The notes under the pieces: model-generated
What the model was told of the DNA's origin: nothing
What the model saw: only the letters and a program-made list of their open reading frames with translations
Database searches by the model: none
Program-made: the position numbers and the translations under genes
NCBI GenBank assembly: GCA_027483895.1
Contig: JAIXTP010000027.1
Span: 96,638-160,637 of the forward strand
Length of the DNA stretch: 64,000 nucleotides
DNA from: Hyphomicrobiales bacterium
GTDB taxonomy: Bacteria > Pseudomonadota > Alphaproteobacteria > Rhizobiales > Beijerinckiaceae
Direction of reading: 5' to 3'
Part shown: in pieces, positions 1 to 8,456 of the stretch
Numbering within the stretch: the first letter of the stretch is position 1
Layout: each line of letters begins with the position of its first letter

Positions 1-1
1 T

Positions 2-316
2 CCCGCCGATATGCCGGAGATGCAACGCCGGGCCGCGCATGCGGTTCATTGGCTGCTCTACGTTCTGATCGTCGTAACGCCCGTGCTCGGCTTCGTCGGC
101 ACCTCGATGTGCTGCAAGCCGGTGAACCTGTTCTGGACCGTTCCCGTGCCCTTCGGCTTCGAAGGGGCCGAGGCGACGGTGAAGATCGTGTTCGTGCTGC
201 ACAAGATCGCCGCGATCTCGCTGGCCGTTCTGGTGATCGGCCATATCGGCGCCGCGCTCTTCCACGCGGTCGTGCGCCGCGACGGCATTTTCCAGCGGAT
301 GCTGCCGGGGCGCTGA
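2..316 (+). CDS. Cytochrome b561 family protein, C-terminal part
   Basis: The reading frame is open from the first bases of the window, so only about 104 C-terminal residues are present and the true start lies upstream. Two hydrophobic helices are visible (WLLYVLIVVTPVLGF and an IAAISLAVLVIGHIGAALFH segment). The conserved histidines of the b561 fold occur in the HAVHW, LHKIA and GHIGAALFHAV motifs. In this family such histidines bind two b-type hemes and the protein passes electrons across the inner membrane. It ends just before the convergent methyltransferase gene. Family is seen from motifs; the exact electron donor cannot be told. Confidence 0.8.
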   Translation, partial: PADMPEMQRRAAHAVHWLLYVLIVVTPVLGFVGTSMCCKPVNLFWTVPVPFGFEGAEATVKIVFVLHKIAAISLAVLVIGHIGAALFHAVVRRDGIFQRMLPGR

Positions 317-1156
317 TCAACCGCGCGGCACGGCCCAGAGGTCGATATGGCCGACATCGTGGGTTTCGACCGGCGTCGCCGCCCATGAGGCGAGGGCGTC
401 TTCCGCCACGCGGCCGGTCTCACGCACGGCCGAGGCGATGCCCTCGGACAGGGCGCGCATGAGAAGCGCATCCTGCGGGGCGGCGAGACGCCACGGCGTC
501 GAGGCGGTCATCACCGCATAGCCCTGTGCCGCGAAGGTCTCGGCCATCACGGTGCCCGCCCGCGGCCCGGCGGCCGCGCCGAAGCCCTTGTCGGTCGCCT
601 GATGCGCGTGGAAGGCCGCGAAGACGGCGGCGTCGGCCGGGTGCGAGGGCGAGCGGCTTTCGACCCCGTCATAGGTGAGGACCGTGAAGAGCGGCAGACC
701 GCGCGCGGCAAGCGCGGCGACGAAATGCGCGATCCACTCGTCCGACACGAGATCGAACAGGGCGGCGGCCGTGACGAGATCCGCCGGGCGGTCGAGCACC
801 GCATCGAGCCCCGTGACGAGATCGGCCTGCCGGAAAGAGACGCGGATCGCCCGCCCCGACGTCTTCAGATGAAGGGCGTCGCCTTCGTTCCGCGCTTCGT
901 CGGCCCAAGCGCGAAGCCGCTCGCGCGCCGCCTTCAGCAGGCGCGCATCATGGTCGACCAGCATCCAATCCTGATCGGCCCCGAGAAGCGGGGCGAGGGC
1001 GCGCAGGTTCGAGCCCGCGCCGCAGCCGAGATCGGTGATGCGGACGGGGTCCTTCCCGGCGAGGGCGGCGGCGACCTTTCCGGCCAGCGCGGCATCGCGC
1101 GAGCGGTGATCGACGGGTTCGCGCAGCGCGAGCCATTCGGGACTGAAGCCGCTCAT
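317..1156 (-). CDS. Class I SAM-dependent methyltransferase
   Basis: A 279-residue protein with the glycine-rich SAM-binding motif I (TDLGCGAGSN, near residue 40) followed by the usual Rossmann pattern, including an acidic end of strand 2 (LVDHDARLL). The start is the ATG at 1156, which overlaps the stop of the upstream glycosyltransferase in an ATGA, so translation is probably coupled. It is the last gene of a leftward operon with a medium-chain dehydrogenase, a PTPS-like protein and a glycosyltransferase, which suggests it methylates a glycosylated small molecule. The substrate is not visible from the sequence. A longer in-frame extension to 1327 is arginine/proline-rich and is not used. 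Confidence 0.8.
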   Translation of the reverse strand: MSGFSPEWLALREPVDHRSRDAALAGKVAAALAGKDPVRITDLGCGAGSNLRALAPLLGADQDWMLVDHDARLLKAARERLRAWADEARNEGDALHLKTSGRAIRVSFRQADLVTGLDAVLDRPADLVTAAALFDLVSDEWIAHFVAALAARGLPLFTVLTYDGVESRSPSHPADAAVFAAFHAHQATDKGFGAAAGPRAGTVMAETFAAQGYAVMTASTPWRLAAPQDALLMRALSEGIASAVRETGRVAEDALASWAATPVETHDVGHIDLWAVPRG

Positions 1157-2205
1157 GGGGCGATCCTTTTCAACACCTCGGCCAGCGCCGCGGCCGTGTC
1201 GGTCCAGCGGGGCAGGGCGGAGCGGAGGGAGAGGGCCGCGCGCCGGGCCTCGTCGAGGCGGCCGGGGCGGTCGAGAAGGGACCCGAGGGCGTCGGCCAGC
1301 GCCGCCGGGTCGCCCGGCGGCACGCACCGGACGGCGGGCGCGGGAAAATCGAGCGCCGCCGGCACCCCGGTCGTCGCGAGCACGGGAAGGCCGCGCGCGA
1401 GCGCTTCCGTCACCACCATGCCGTAGCCTTCGTAGCGGGAGGGGAACACGAAGAGATCGGCCCCGTCGAACAGGCGCGCGATGCCGTCTTCCGAGAGTGC
1501 GCCGGGCATGGCGATCCGCTCCGCGAGGCCCGCGCTTGCGATGCGGGCGCGCAGAAGGGCCGAAAGGTCGGGCGCGAAGCTCGTGCTGCCGGCGATGGTC
1601 GCCCGCCAGGGGCGGTCCGACAGACGCGTCAGGGCCTCGATGAGCACGTCATAGCCCTTGCGCGGCGAGACGGCGCCGAGAGCGACGAGATGACGGGGAG
1701 ACCCGGCGGGCGAGCCGGAAGCCGCGGGCGCGTCCGCGACGCCGGGAACGGCGACCGAGAGATCCGCGGGGGATACGCCGAAGCGCTCCACGAGAAGGCG
1801 ACCGGTTTCGCGGCTCGACGCGACGACGGACACGGCATGGCGCAGGGCCTCGCGCTCGCTGGCAAGGAGAGCATCGATCCGCTCTGGCGAGAGGCCGGTC
1901 TCATAGGCGAGCGGATGATGCACGAGGGCGACGATCGGCCCGCGAGCGGCGGCGATCTCCTCCGGGCCGAAGGCGCCGTAGGCCAGTCCGTCGATCAGAA
2001 GGGGCTCGCCCGGGTCGCGCGCGGCCGATAAGGCGGCGGTCGCGCGCCGCGCGGCGGCGTCGGGAGCGGGCCATGATCCGGGCAGCCGGACATGCTCGAC
2101 CGCGACGCCCTCGGCGGGCAGGCGTGCGAGCATCTCGCGGCCGTATCGATAGCCGCCGGTGGGGCTGTCGATGTCGCCCGGGATCAGGAAGGCGACGCGC
2201 TTCAT
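1153..2205 (-). CDS. Glycosyltransferase family 4 (GT-B fold)
   Basis: A 350-residue protein starting MKRVAFLIPGDIDSPTGGYR, where the early glycines form the N-terminal Rossmann loop of GT4 enzymes. The C-terminal half has the GT4 nucleotide-sugar pattern: an SPRKGYDVLIEAL segment, then DLFVFPSRYEGYGMV and TEALARGLPVLAT, giving the E-x7-E catalytic/donor motif. It is most likely cytoplasmic, using a nucleotide- or PRPP-type sugar donor. The start overlaps the stop of the PTPS-like gene by ATGA and its stop overlaps the methyltransferase start, so it lies in the middle of a tightly coupled operon. Acceptor unknown; a pterin-like acceptor is an inference from the neighbour. Confidence 0.85.
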   Translation of the reverse strand: MKRVAFLIPGDIDSPTGGYRYGREMLARLPAEGVAVEHVRLPGSWPAPDAAARRATAALSAARDPGEPLLIDGLAYGAFGPEEIAAARGPIVALVHHPLAYETGLSPERIDALLASEREALRHAVSVVASSRETGRLLVERFGVSPADLSVAVPGVADAPAASGSPAGSPRHLVALGAVSPRKGYDVLIEALTRLSDRPWRATIAGSTSFAPDLSALLRARIASAGLAERIAMPGALSEDGIARLFDGADLFVFPSRYEGYGMVVTEALARGLPVLATTGVPAALDFPAPAVRCVPPGDPAALADALGSLLDRPGRLDEARRAALSLRSALPRWTDTAAALAEVLKRIAP

Positions 2206-2606
2206 CGCGCCACGGGGCCCTCGAACCAGGCGCGGGCGACGTGGCTTTCATGCAGCGTGACGCGGATCTTCACGATCCCTTCCGAGCCGGGGCCGAGCGC
2301 GCCGGTGCGCGCCGCGTCCGCCATGCGGTCGAAGACGTAGCGGGAGAGGAATTCGGTCGTGGTCTGGCGGCCCGCGAATTCCGGCACTTCGTCCAGGTTC
2401 CGGTAATTGATCGGCTCGATCGCCGCTTTCAGCGCGTCATGCGCCCGGCCGATGTCGACGACCACCTCGTATTCGTTCAGCGTCTCGCGGAAGAAGGCCA
2501 CGTCGATCACGAAGGTGGCGCCGTGGACGCGCTGCGCGGGGCCGAAGAACTCGCCCTTGAACGAGTGGGCGATCATGATGTGGTCGCGGACTTCGAGAGC
2601 GTACAT
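2202..2606 (-). CDS. 6-pyruvoyl-tetrahydropterin synthase/QueD-like protein with altered active site
   Basis: A 134-residue protein with the size and strand pattern of the PTPS/QueD tunnelling fold: AHSFKGEFFG at the N-terminus, a VHGATF segment, VVDIGRAHDALK, INYRNLDEV, TTTEFLSRYV and a final VTLHESHVARAW strand. In active family members two zinc histidines lie in an HGH motif with a catalytic Cys four residues before it. Here the segment reads A24-Q-R-V-H28-G-A30, so the Cys and one zinc His are replaced. The later LDH motif has also lost its His (INYRNLD). It may have a changed reaction or act as a binding protein. ATG at 2606 chosen; it follows the dehydrogenase stop by about 10 nt. Confidence 0.8.
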   Translation of the reverse strand: MYALEVRDHIMIAHSFKGEFFGPAQRVHGATFVIDVAFFRETLNEYEVVVDIGRAHDALKAAIEPINYRNLDEVPEFAGRQTTTEFLSRYVFDRMADAARTGALGPGSEGIVKIRVTLHESHVARAWFEGPVAR

Positions 2607-2616
2607 CGTCTGCCTT

Positions 2617-3606
2617 TCAGTAACGGAGAGAGACCGCGAGGGCGTCGGCCTCGGCGGCGAGCAAAGCGGGGAGGCGCGCGGGCGCCTCGTCGAACGGGAT
2701 CTCATGCGTGAGCAGCGCGTCGAGCCGCTCGTCATGCAGCAGGTCGAGAGCCGCGCGCAGCCGGCGCGCATAGTCCCAGCGCGGGCGCCGGGAGGGGGAG
2801 ACATGGCCGACCTGCGAGGCGGCGATCCGCAGCCGCTTTGCATGGAAGGCGCCGCCGAGCGCGACGGGGATGGTGCCTTCGCCGTACCAGCTGAGTTCGA
2901 CGACCGTCGCCTCGAAGCCCGCCGAGGCGAGCGCGGTTTCGAGACCAGCCGGATGCGCGGAGGCGTGGAACACGACGTCCGCCTCGCCCGGCGCGGCGGC
3001 CGGTGCGGCGAAGTCGAGACCGAGCGCCTCGGCGAGCGCGGCGCGGGCGGGGTTGCGGTCCACGAGCGTCACCTCGGCCCCCGGAAGCCGCCCGGCCAAG
3101 GCGCCGACGAGCGCGCCGACGAAGCCGCCGCCGACGACGACGATCCGGTCGCCCGGGCCCGCGCCGGAATCCCACAACGCGTTGAGGGCCGTTTCCATAT
3201 TGGCCGCGAGCACCGCACGCCGAGGCGGCACGACGATCGGCACCGGGTGAAGCATCGCGACGGGCGCGGTGAACAGCGATTGATGCGGGTGCAGGCAGAA
3301 GACGGTGCGGCCCGCGAGCTCCGCGGGGCCGTCCTCCACCACGCCCACGGCCGCATAGCCGTATTTGACGGGCGCGGGGAACGAGCCCTCCTGAAGCGGG
3401 CAGCGCATGCGCTCATGCTCGGACGCGGGCACGCGGCCTTCGAAGACCAGCCGTTCGGTGCCGCGGCTCACGCCGGAAAAAAGGGTGCGCACGAGCGCCT
3501 CGCCGTCGCCGGGCGCTTTGACCGGAGCTTCGCGAAGCTCTAGTCGTCCCGGAGCCGCGACCCATAATGCTCGGGCGTCGAACGAACCCTTCCCGACTTC
3601 GATCAC
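2617..3606 (-). CDS. Medium-chain zinc-type alcohol dehydrogenase family protein
   Basis: About 329 residues of MDR fold. The N-terminal half has the GroES-like barrel (EALVRTLFSGVSRGTER, KYGYAAVGVVEDGPAELAGRTVFC). The centre has a nucleotide-binding Rossmann motif (GDRIVVVGGGFVGALVG). The usual catalytic-zinc Cys after the SG motif is not present (SGVSRGTE), so the enzyme may not bind catalytic zinc. The start is taken as GTG 3606 because it gives a normal MDR N-terminus; the frame stays open far upstream only because of GC-rich antisense coding. It is the first gene of the leftward operon and diverges from the glucan synthase gene only about 12 nt away. Oxidoreductase class is firm, substrate unknown. 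Confidence 0.75.
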   Translation of the reverse strand: MIEVGKGSFDARALWVAAPGRLELREAPVKAPGDGEALVRTLFSGVSRGTERLVFEGRVPASEHERMRCPLQEGSFPAPVKYGYAAVGVVEDGPAELAGRTVFCLHPHQSLFTAPVAMLHPVPIVVPPRRAVLAANMETALNALWDSGAGPGDRIVVVGGGFVGALVGALAGRLPGAEVTLVDRNPARAALAEALGLDFAAPAAAPGEADVVFHASAHPAGLETALASAGFEATVVELSWYGEGTIPVALGGAFHAKRLRIAASQVGHVSPSRRPRWDYARRLRAALDLLHDERLDALLTHEIPFDEAPARLPALLAAEADALAVSLRY

Positions 3607-3618
3607 ACGGATCCCCTC

Positions 3619-5427
3619 ATGCCCGAGCGCTCCGGCCCCGTCTCGACCGTCGCCGTGGATACGACGCCGACCGGTATCCAGTCCATGGCCGAGCTCGGGA
3701 CGCGACGCTTCGTCGTTCTGGCCTTGAACGTCGTGACCTATCTGGCGCTCGCCGGCGTTTCGGCGAGTGTGCTGGGGGCGGGAGGCTGGACGGCGATCGA
3801 TGCGGTGATGTTCCTCTGCTTCCTCGTCGCCGCGCCTTGGAGCGTGCTCGGTTTCTGGAACGCGGTGATCGGGCTTTGGCTTCTGCACGGCGTGAAGGAC
3901 GGGATGCATCGCGTCGCGCCCTATGCCGAGGCGGGCGACCGGCCGGTGCCGCTGACCGACCGCACCGCGGTGCTGATGACGCTGCGCAACGAGGATCCCT
4001 CCCGCGCCTTCATGCGGCTGCGGGTGGTGAAGGACTCGGTGGACGCGACCGGGCAGGGCGGCGCCTTCGACTATTTCGTACTGAGCGATACGACCGATCC
4101 CGCGGTCGCGGCCGCCGAGGAAGCCGCCTTCGCGGCGTGGCGCGCCTCGAGCGCGCGGCCCGATCATCTGCATTATCGTCGGCGCGAGACGAATACCGGC
4201 TTCAAGGCCGGCAATGTCGACGACTTCTGCCGTCGCTGGGGCGCGGACTACGCCTTCATGCTGCCGCTCGACGCCGACAGCCTGATGGCGGGCGAGACGA
4301 TCGTGCGCATGGCGAGGATCATGCAGGCGCATCCGAAGCTCGGCATCCTGCAGAGCCTCGTCGTCGGGGCGCCCACGGACAGCGGCTTCGCGCGGCTCTT
4401 CCAGTTCGGCATGCGCCACGGCATGCGGCCCTACACGATGGGGCAGGCCTGGTGGACGGCGGATTGCGGGCCTTTCTGGGGGCACAACGCCTTCGTGCGC
4501 ATCGCGCCCTTCGTCGAGCATTGCGGCCTGCCCGTGATCCCCGGCGGGCCGCCCTTCGGCGGGCACGTGCTCTCGCATGATCAGGTCGAGGCGACGCTGA
4601 TGCGCAAGGCGGGCTACGAGGTCCGCGTGCTGCCGGCGGAGGGCGGAAGCTGGGAGGACAACCCGCCGACCGTCTTCGAATTCTCCCGGCGCGACGTGCG
4701 CTGGTGTCAGGGCAATCTTCAATATCTCAAGATCCTCGATCTGCCGGGTCTCCTGCCGATCAGCCGGTTCCAGCTCGTCTGGGCGATCCTGATGTTCATC
4801 GGCGTTCCCGCCTGGACGCTGATGATCCTTTTGGCCGCGCTGAAGCCGTTCGAGACCGCCGATCTGGCGGGCGGCTTCCCCGCGGGGCCCGCGACCGCGC
4901 TCTATGCGGCCTTCCTCCTGATGTATCTCGCCCCGAAGCTCGCGGGCTTCCTCGACGTGGCCCTGACGCGGGGCGGGGCGGCGCGCTGGGGCGGCGGCTT
5001 GCGCTTCGCGGCGGGCGCCGTCACCGAAGTGCTCTTCTCCTTCCTCCTCGGTGCCGTGACGACGTTCCGCATCGCGATCTTCATGATCGGGCTCGTCTTC
5101 GGCCGCACGGTCGTCTGGAACGGGCAGGCGCGCGATGCGCACGAGCTTTCATGGGGCACGGCCGTGCGGGGGCTGTGGCCGCAGACGCTGTTCGGGGTCG
5201 TCGTTCTCGGGCTCATGGGGTCACAGTCGACGGCGCTCGCGCTCTGGTCCCTGCCGCTGACGCTCGGCTTCCTCACCGCGATCCCCTTCGCGGTGCTGAC
5301 CTCGGCCCACGGGCTCGGCCATGTGCTGGCGAAGCTCCATCTCTGCGCGATCCCCGAGGAGTTCGAGGCGCCGGCCGAGATCGTCGCGCTGGGCGATGCG
5401 CCCGACGCCCTGCAGGCCGCGGCATGA
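3619..5427 (+). CDS. opgH: Glucans biosynthesis glucosyltransferase H (OpgH/MdoH family)
   Basis: A 602-residue polytopic inner-membrane GT2 protein. Two N-terminal helices precede the catalytic domain with TAVLMTLRNEDPSRAF, YRRRETNTGFKAGNVDDFC, the LPLDADS metal-binding motif (D218/D220), and the HDQVEA and RRDVRWCQGN segments (R361-W362 of the processive GT2 motif). Several membrane helices follow. OpgH makes the beta-1,2-linked backbone of osmoregulated periplasmic glucans from UDP-glucose. At 602 aa it is shorter than the enterobacterial enzyme (about 850 aa). No opgG lies next to it. An internal ATG at 3685 is an alternative start, which would leave more room for divergent promoters. The stop overlaps the FkbM gene by ATGA. 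Confidence 0.87.
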   Translation: MPERSGPVSTVAVDTTPTGIQSMAELGTRRFVVLALNVVTYLALAGVSASVLGAGGWTAIDAVMFLCFLVAAPWSVLGFWNAVIGLWLLHGVKDGMHRVAPYAEAGDRPVPLTDRTAVLMTLRNEDPSRAFMRLRVVKDSVDATGQGGAFDYFVLSDTTDPAVAAAEEAAFAAWRASSARPDHLHYRRRETNTGFKAGNVDDFCRRWGADYAFMLPLDADSLMAGETIVRMARIMQAHPKLGILQSLVVGAPTDSGFARLFQFGMRHGMRPYTMGQAWWTADCGPFWGHNAFVRIAPFVEHCGLPVIPGGPPFGGHVLSHDQVEATLMRKAGYEVRVLPAEGGSWEDNPPTVFEFSRRDVRWCQGNLQYLKILDLPGLLPISRFQLVWAILMFIGVPAWTLMILLAALKPFETADLAGGFPAGPATALYAAFLLMYLAPKLAGFLDVALTRGGAARWGGGLRFAAGAVTEVLFSFLLGAVTTFRIAIFMIGLVFGRTVVWNGQARDAHELSWGTAVRGLWPQTLFGVVVLGLMGSQSTALALWSLPLTLGFLTAIPFAVLTSAHGLGHVLAKLHLCAIPEEFEAPAEIVALGDAPDALQAAA

Positions 5428-6176
5428 GGCTCGCCGAGCTTCTCGCCTCCGCCAAGGGCCTCGCCCGCTCCATCGCGGTCTATCACGGCGACCGGGCGCG
5501 GCACCGGGCGATGGATGCGCTTCACTCGCGCTTCCTGAAGCCGGGCGATCTCGCCTTCGACATCGGCTCGCATGTGGGCGACCGGACCGCGAGCTTCCGC
5601 AGGCTCGGCGCCCGCGTGGTCGCGCTGGAGCCGCAGCCGGGGCCGGCGGCGGTGATCCGGACGCTGTTCTTCTTCGACCGGCATGTGACGCTTCTGCGTT
5701 TCGCGGCAGCGGATTTCGAGGGCGAACTCGTGTTCCGGGTGAACACGCGCAACCCGACCGTCTCGACCGCCTCGGCCGACTTCACGGCCTCCGCCGACGG
5801 GGCCGAGGGGTGGGAAGGACAGGTCTGGGACAAGGAGATCCGCATCCCGTCGACCACGCTCGACGCGTTGATCGCGCGCCATGGCGAACCCGCCTTCGTG
5901 AAGATCGACGTCGAGGGCTTCGAGGATGCGGTGCTGGCCGGTCTATCGCGCCCGCTCTCGGCGCTTTCCTTCGAATTCACGACCATCTCGCGCGCGGTCG
6001 CGCTGCGCTGCATCGACCGCCTGACGGCGCTCGGGGACTACGGCTTCGACGTCGCCATGGGCGAGACGCAGAAGCTCGTCTTCGGGTCGTGGATCACGGG
6101 CGAGGAGATGAAGGCGCATCTCATGCGCCTGCCGCATTCCGCCAATTCCGGCGACGTCTATGCCGTCCGGCGTTGA
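5424..6176 (+). CDS. FkbM family methyltransferase
   Basis: A 250-residue protein with SAM motif I (FDIGSHVGDRTASF), an acidic strand-2 end (VALEPQPG) and the FkbM hallmark KIDVEGFEDAVLAG near the C-terminus. ATG at 5424 overlaps the opgH stop (ATGA), so the two are translationally coupled. FkbM enzymes usually O-methylate sugars or polyketides. The fixed coupling to a glucan synthase suggests methylation of a periplasmic glucan or a related saccharide; this is inference from context. Domain assignment is firm. Confidence 0.85.
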   Translation: MRLAELLASAKGLARSIAVYHGDRARHRAMDALHSRFLKPGDLAFDIGSHVGDRTASFRRLGARVVALEPQPGPAAVIRTLFFFDRHVTLLRFAAADFEGELVFRVNTRNPTVSTASADFTASADGAEGWEGQVWDKEIRIPSTTLDALIARHGEPAFVKIDVEGFEDAVLAGLSRPLSALSFEFTTISRAVALRCIDRLTALGDYGFDVAMGETQKLVFGSWITGEEMKAHLMRLPHSANSGDVYAVRR

Positions 6177-6225
6177 CGCCACGCGCCCGAATGCTTCAGC
6201 TGCCCCGACCGATCCCGGAGCCCGC

Positions 6226-7197
6226 ATGACCCGCATCGCCTTCGCCCTCGTAGCCCTTCTCGCGATCCTCCCCGCCGCGCGGGCCTATGACCTCGCCAAC
6301 GAAGTTCCCGTGAAGGTCGAGAACCGGAGCGAACCGGTGCTGTGCGCGGAGAAGGACAATATCGACCTGTCCTTCCTGTCTCCCGACGTGAAGAGCTTCC
6401 GCATCCAGTCCGTGCATCCGGCCTATATCGGCTCGATCGTCGTCGACCGCTGGGCGCCGGACTTCACGAGCTGCGACATGTCGCATGATCCGTCCTTCGC
6501 GGCGGAGGCGCGCCGCGTGACCTTCTTCGAAAACACCGAAATCTGGCTGACCGGTTACACCTATCCGTCCTTCTGGCGGCCGGCGACGGTGCCGGTGCGG
6601 GTCGGCGACCGGGTGGAGCGCGGCCTCCATGTCGTCCAGCTCTGGGTGCGCCATCAGGAGCGCGCGGAGGAGGTGATCGCCTTCTATCCGCCGGACGGCT
6701 ATTGGCGCGCCCGGCCGCTGCCGCCTCAGAACCTGCGCTGGACGGCCTACGGCTCGTCCTTCCTCGTCGGGCCCGTCGACTTCAAGCTCCGCCCCGTGGT
6801 GGAGCTGAACGAGATCGCCTTCGATCCGAAGACGAAGACCTTCACGTTGAGCTTCAAGGCGGGCGGCAGCGCCACCATGCGGATCGATACGCTCGATCCG
6901 GACCGGATCATTCTCGACGTGACCTATGACGGCGTCCCGCGCGATCGCCCCTTCGCGGCGATCCGGTCGATGTACGTCACGGAGTTCAATTCCGACACCG
7001 CGCATGTCGCATGGCGGACCAAGAACGGTCAGGCTTGGGGCGAAAGCCGGGTCATGGACTTCAAGGGCGCCGACGCCACCGAGTTCTGGACCGGCCGGCT
7101 GATGCCCTCGCGGCACAATACCAGCGCGCCGGACACGGTTTTCGGCCGTTTCTCGAAGGGCCTGCCCGAACCCTCGAAGCCCGCGGCCGCGAAATAG
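6226..7197 (+). CDS. Exported protein of unknown function
   Basis: A 323-residue protein with a clear Sec signal peptide (MTRIAFALVALLAILPAARA, cleavage after ARA). The ATG at 6226 has a GGAG ribosome-binding site five bases upstream. The mature part is rich in beta-forming segments and aromatic residues, with two cysteines (VLCAEKDN and FTSCDMSH) that could form a disulfide in the periplasm. I do not recognise a family. It follows opgH and the FkbM gene by 49 nt on the same strand, so a periplasmic role linked to glucan or envelope is possible but unproven. Confidence 0.7.
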   Translation: MTRIAFALVALLAILPAARAYDLANEVPVKVENRSEPVLCAEKDNIDLSFLSPDVKSFRIQSVHPAYIGSIVVDRWAPDFTSCDMSHDPSFAAEARRVTFFENTEIWLTGYTYPSFWRPATVPVRVGDRVERGLHVVQLWVRHQERAEEVIAFYPPDGYWRARPLPPQNLRWTAYGSSFLVGPVDFKLRPVVELNEIAFDPKTKTFTLSFKAGGSATMRIDTLDPDRIILDVTYDGVPRDRPFAAIRSMYVTEFNSDTAHVAWRTKNGQAWGESRVMDFKGADATEFWTGRLMPSRHNTSAPDTVFGRFSKGLPEPSKPAAAK

Positions 7198-7204
7198 GTC
7201 CCGT

Positions 7205-7858
7205 TCAGCCGAGGCGGGCCCGTACCGCCCGGAAGACCGCGCGGAACATGTCCGGCGTCAGTCGGCCGGTATTCGTGTTGTAGCGGGAGCAGTGATAGCT
7301 GTCGTAGAGGCGGATCCCGCCGATCTCGTGCTCCGCGGCATGGCCGAAGGGCACGCGGGAGGGCGAGGCGCCCAGCGCGCGGACCGTCGATTCATGCGCG
7401 ATGCGGCCCAGCGCGACCACTGCTTCGAGACGCGGCATGGCCGTAAGCGTGGCCGCGAGGAAATTCCGGCAGGTCCCGATTTCCTCGCCCACCGGCTTGT
7501 TGGCGGGCGGCACGCAGCGCACGGCATTGGTGAGGAAGCAGTCGGTCAGGACGAGGCCGTCGTCGATGCGCGCATCGAAGCGGCCGTTGGCGAAGCCGAA
7601 TTCCGTCAGCGTCGCATAGAGGAGATCGCCCGCGTAATCGCCGGTGAAGGGGCGGCCCGTGCGGTTGGCGCCCTGCAGACCGGGCGCGAGCCCGACGACC
7701 AGAAGCCGTCCCTCGCGATCGCCGAAGGAGGGGACGGGGGCATTGTGTCCGCCGGGGATGCGGCGGCGCGCCTCCGCGCGGAAGGCGACAAGACGCGGGC
7801 AGAGGGGGCAATCCCGGCCCGGTTCGAGCGCCGGGATCACGGTTTCGGCCCGCGTCAT
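7205..7858 (-). CDS. Uracil-DNA glycosylase, family 5 (UDGb) type
   Basis: A 217-residue protein with the Fe-S type UDG layout: cysteines C17 and C20 (RDCPLC), C115 (AVRCVPP) and C130 (GTCRNF) positioned to hold a 4Fe-4S cluster. Motif 1 is VVGLAPGLQGANRTGRPFTG and motif 3 is SYHCSRYNTNTG, the pattern of family 5 rather than family 4 enzymes. It removes uracil, and in family 5 also other deaminated bases, from DNA to start base-excision repair. It begins 7 nt after the stop of the NYN gene, so the two form a leftward operon. Confidence 0.88.
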   Translation of the reverse strand: MTRAETVIPALEPGRDCPLCPRLVAFRAEARRRIPGGHNAPVPSFGDREGRLLVVGLAPGLQGANRTGRPFTGDYAGDLLYATLTEFGFANGRFDARIDDGLVLTDCFLTNAVRCVPPANKPVGEEIGTCRNFLAATLTAMPRLEAVVALGRIAHESTVRALGASPSRVPFGHAAEHEIGGIRLYDSYHCSRYNTNTGRLTPDMFRAVFRAVRARLG

Positions 7859-7865
7859 GGAAGGA

Positions 7866-8456
7866 TCAGCCCTCGGTGCCTTCGGGCGTCGTGGCGCGGC
7901 GCTCGTAGCTGCGCTGGATGCGCTCGGCCCGCTCCTGCGGATCGCGGCCGATCTTCGGCATCAGCGTCATGATGTCGAGGAACTCGTCGCATTGGCGGCG
8001 AAGCTCGTCGGCGACCATCGGCGGCTGAGAGGTGATCGTGGAGACCACGGTCACCCGGACGCCGCGGCGCTGCACGGCCTCGACCAGCGAGCGGAAGTCG
8101 CCGTCGCCCGAGAACAGAACCATGTGGTTGATGTGCGGCGCGAGCTCCAGCGCGTCGATCGCGAGCTCGATGTCCATGTTGCCCTTCACCTTGCGGCGGC
8201 CGGTGGAGTCGATGAACTCCTTGGTCGGCTTCGTCACCACGCGGTAGCCGTTGTAATCGAGCCAATCGATCAGCGGGCGGATGGAGGAGTACTCCTGATC
8301 CTCGATCAACGCGGTGTAGTAGAAGGCCCGCACGAGCGTGCCGCGCCCCTGGAACTCCTTCAGGAGCCGCTTGTAATCGATGTCGAAGCCGAGGGCTTTC
8401 GCGGTCGCGTAGAGGTTCGCGCCGTCGATGAAAAGGGCGATACGCTCATTTTGCAT
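7866..8456 (-). CDS. NYN domain (LabA/DUF88 family) protein
   Basis: A 196-residue PIN-like protein. Motifs are ALFIDGANLY at the N-terminus, KVKGNMDIELAIDAL and LFSGDGDFRSLVEAVQRRG, which carry the conserved aspartates of the NYN metal-dependent nuclease fold. The C-terminus is a charged tail (QERAERIQRSYERRA). ATG 8456 gives the standard N-terminus MQNERIALFIDG; the frame continues upstream without matching the family. NYN proteins are presumed RNases, but the RNA target here is unknown. It is cotranscribed with the glycosylase gene and divergent from rpoZ, an arrangement common in Hyphomicrobiales. Confidence 0.88.
   Translation of the reverse strand: MQNERIALFIDGANLYATAKALGFDIDYKRLLKEFQGRGTLVRAFYYTALIEDQEYSSIRPLIDWLDYNGYRVVTKPTKEFIDSTGRRKVKGNMDIELAIDALELAPHINHMVLFSGDGDFRSLVEAVQRRGVRVTVVSTITSQPPMVADELRRQCDEFLDIMTLMPKIGRDPQERAERIQRSYERRATTPEGTEG

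Noticed and set aside
2617..5142. Very long leftward open frame covering opgH
   Set aside because: The part above 3606 is antisense to opgH and is Arg/Glu/His-rich low-complexity translation typical of high-GC shadow frames; only the dehydrogenase part matches a family.
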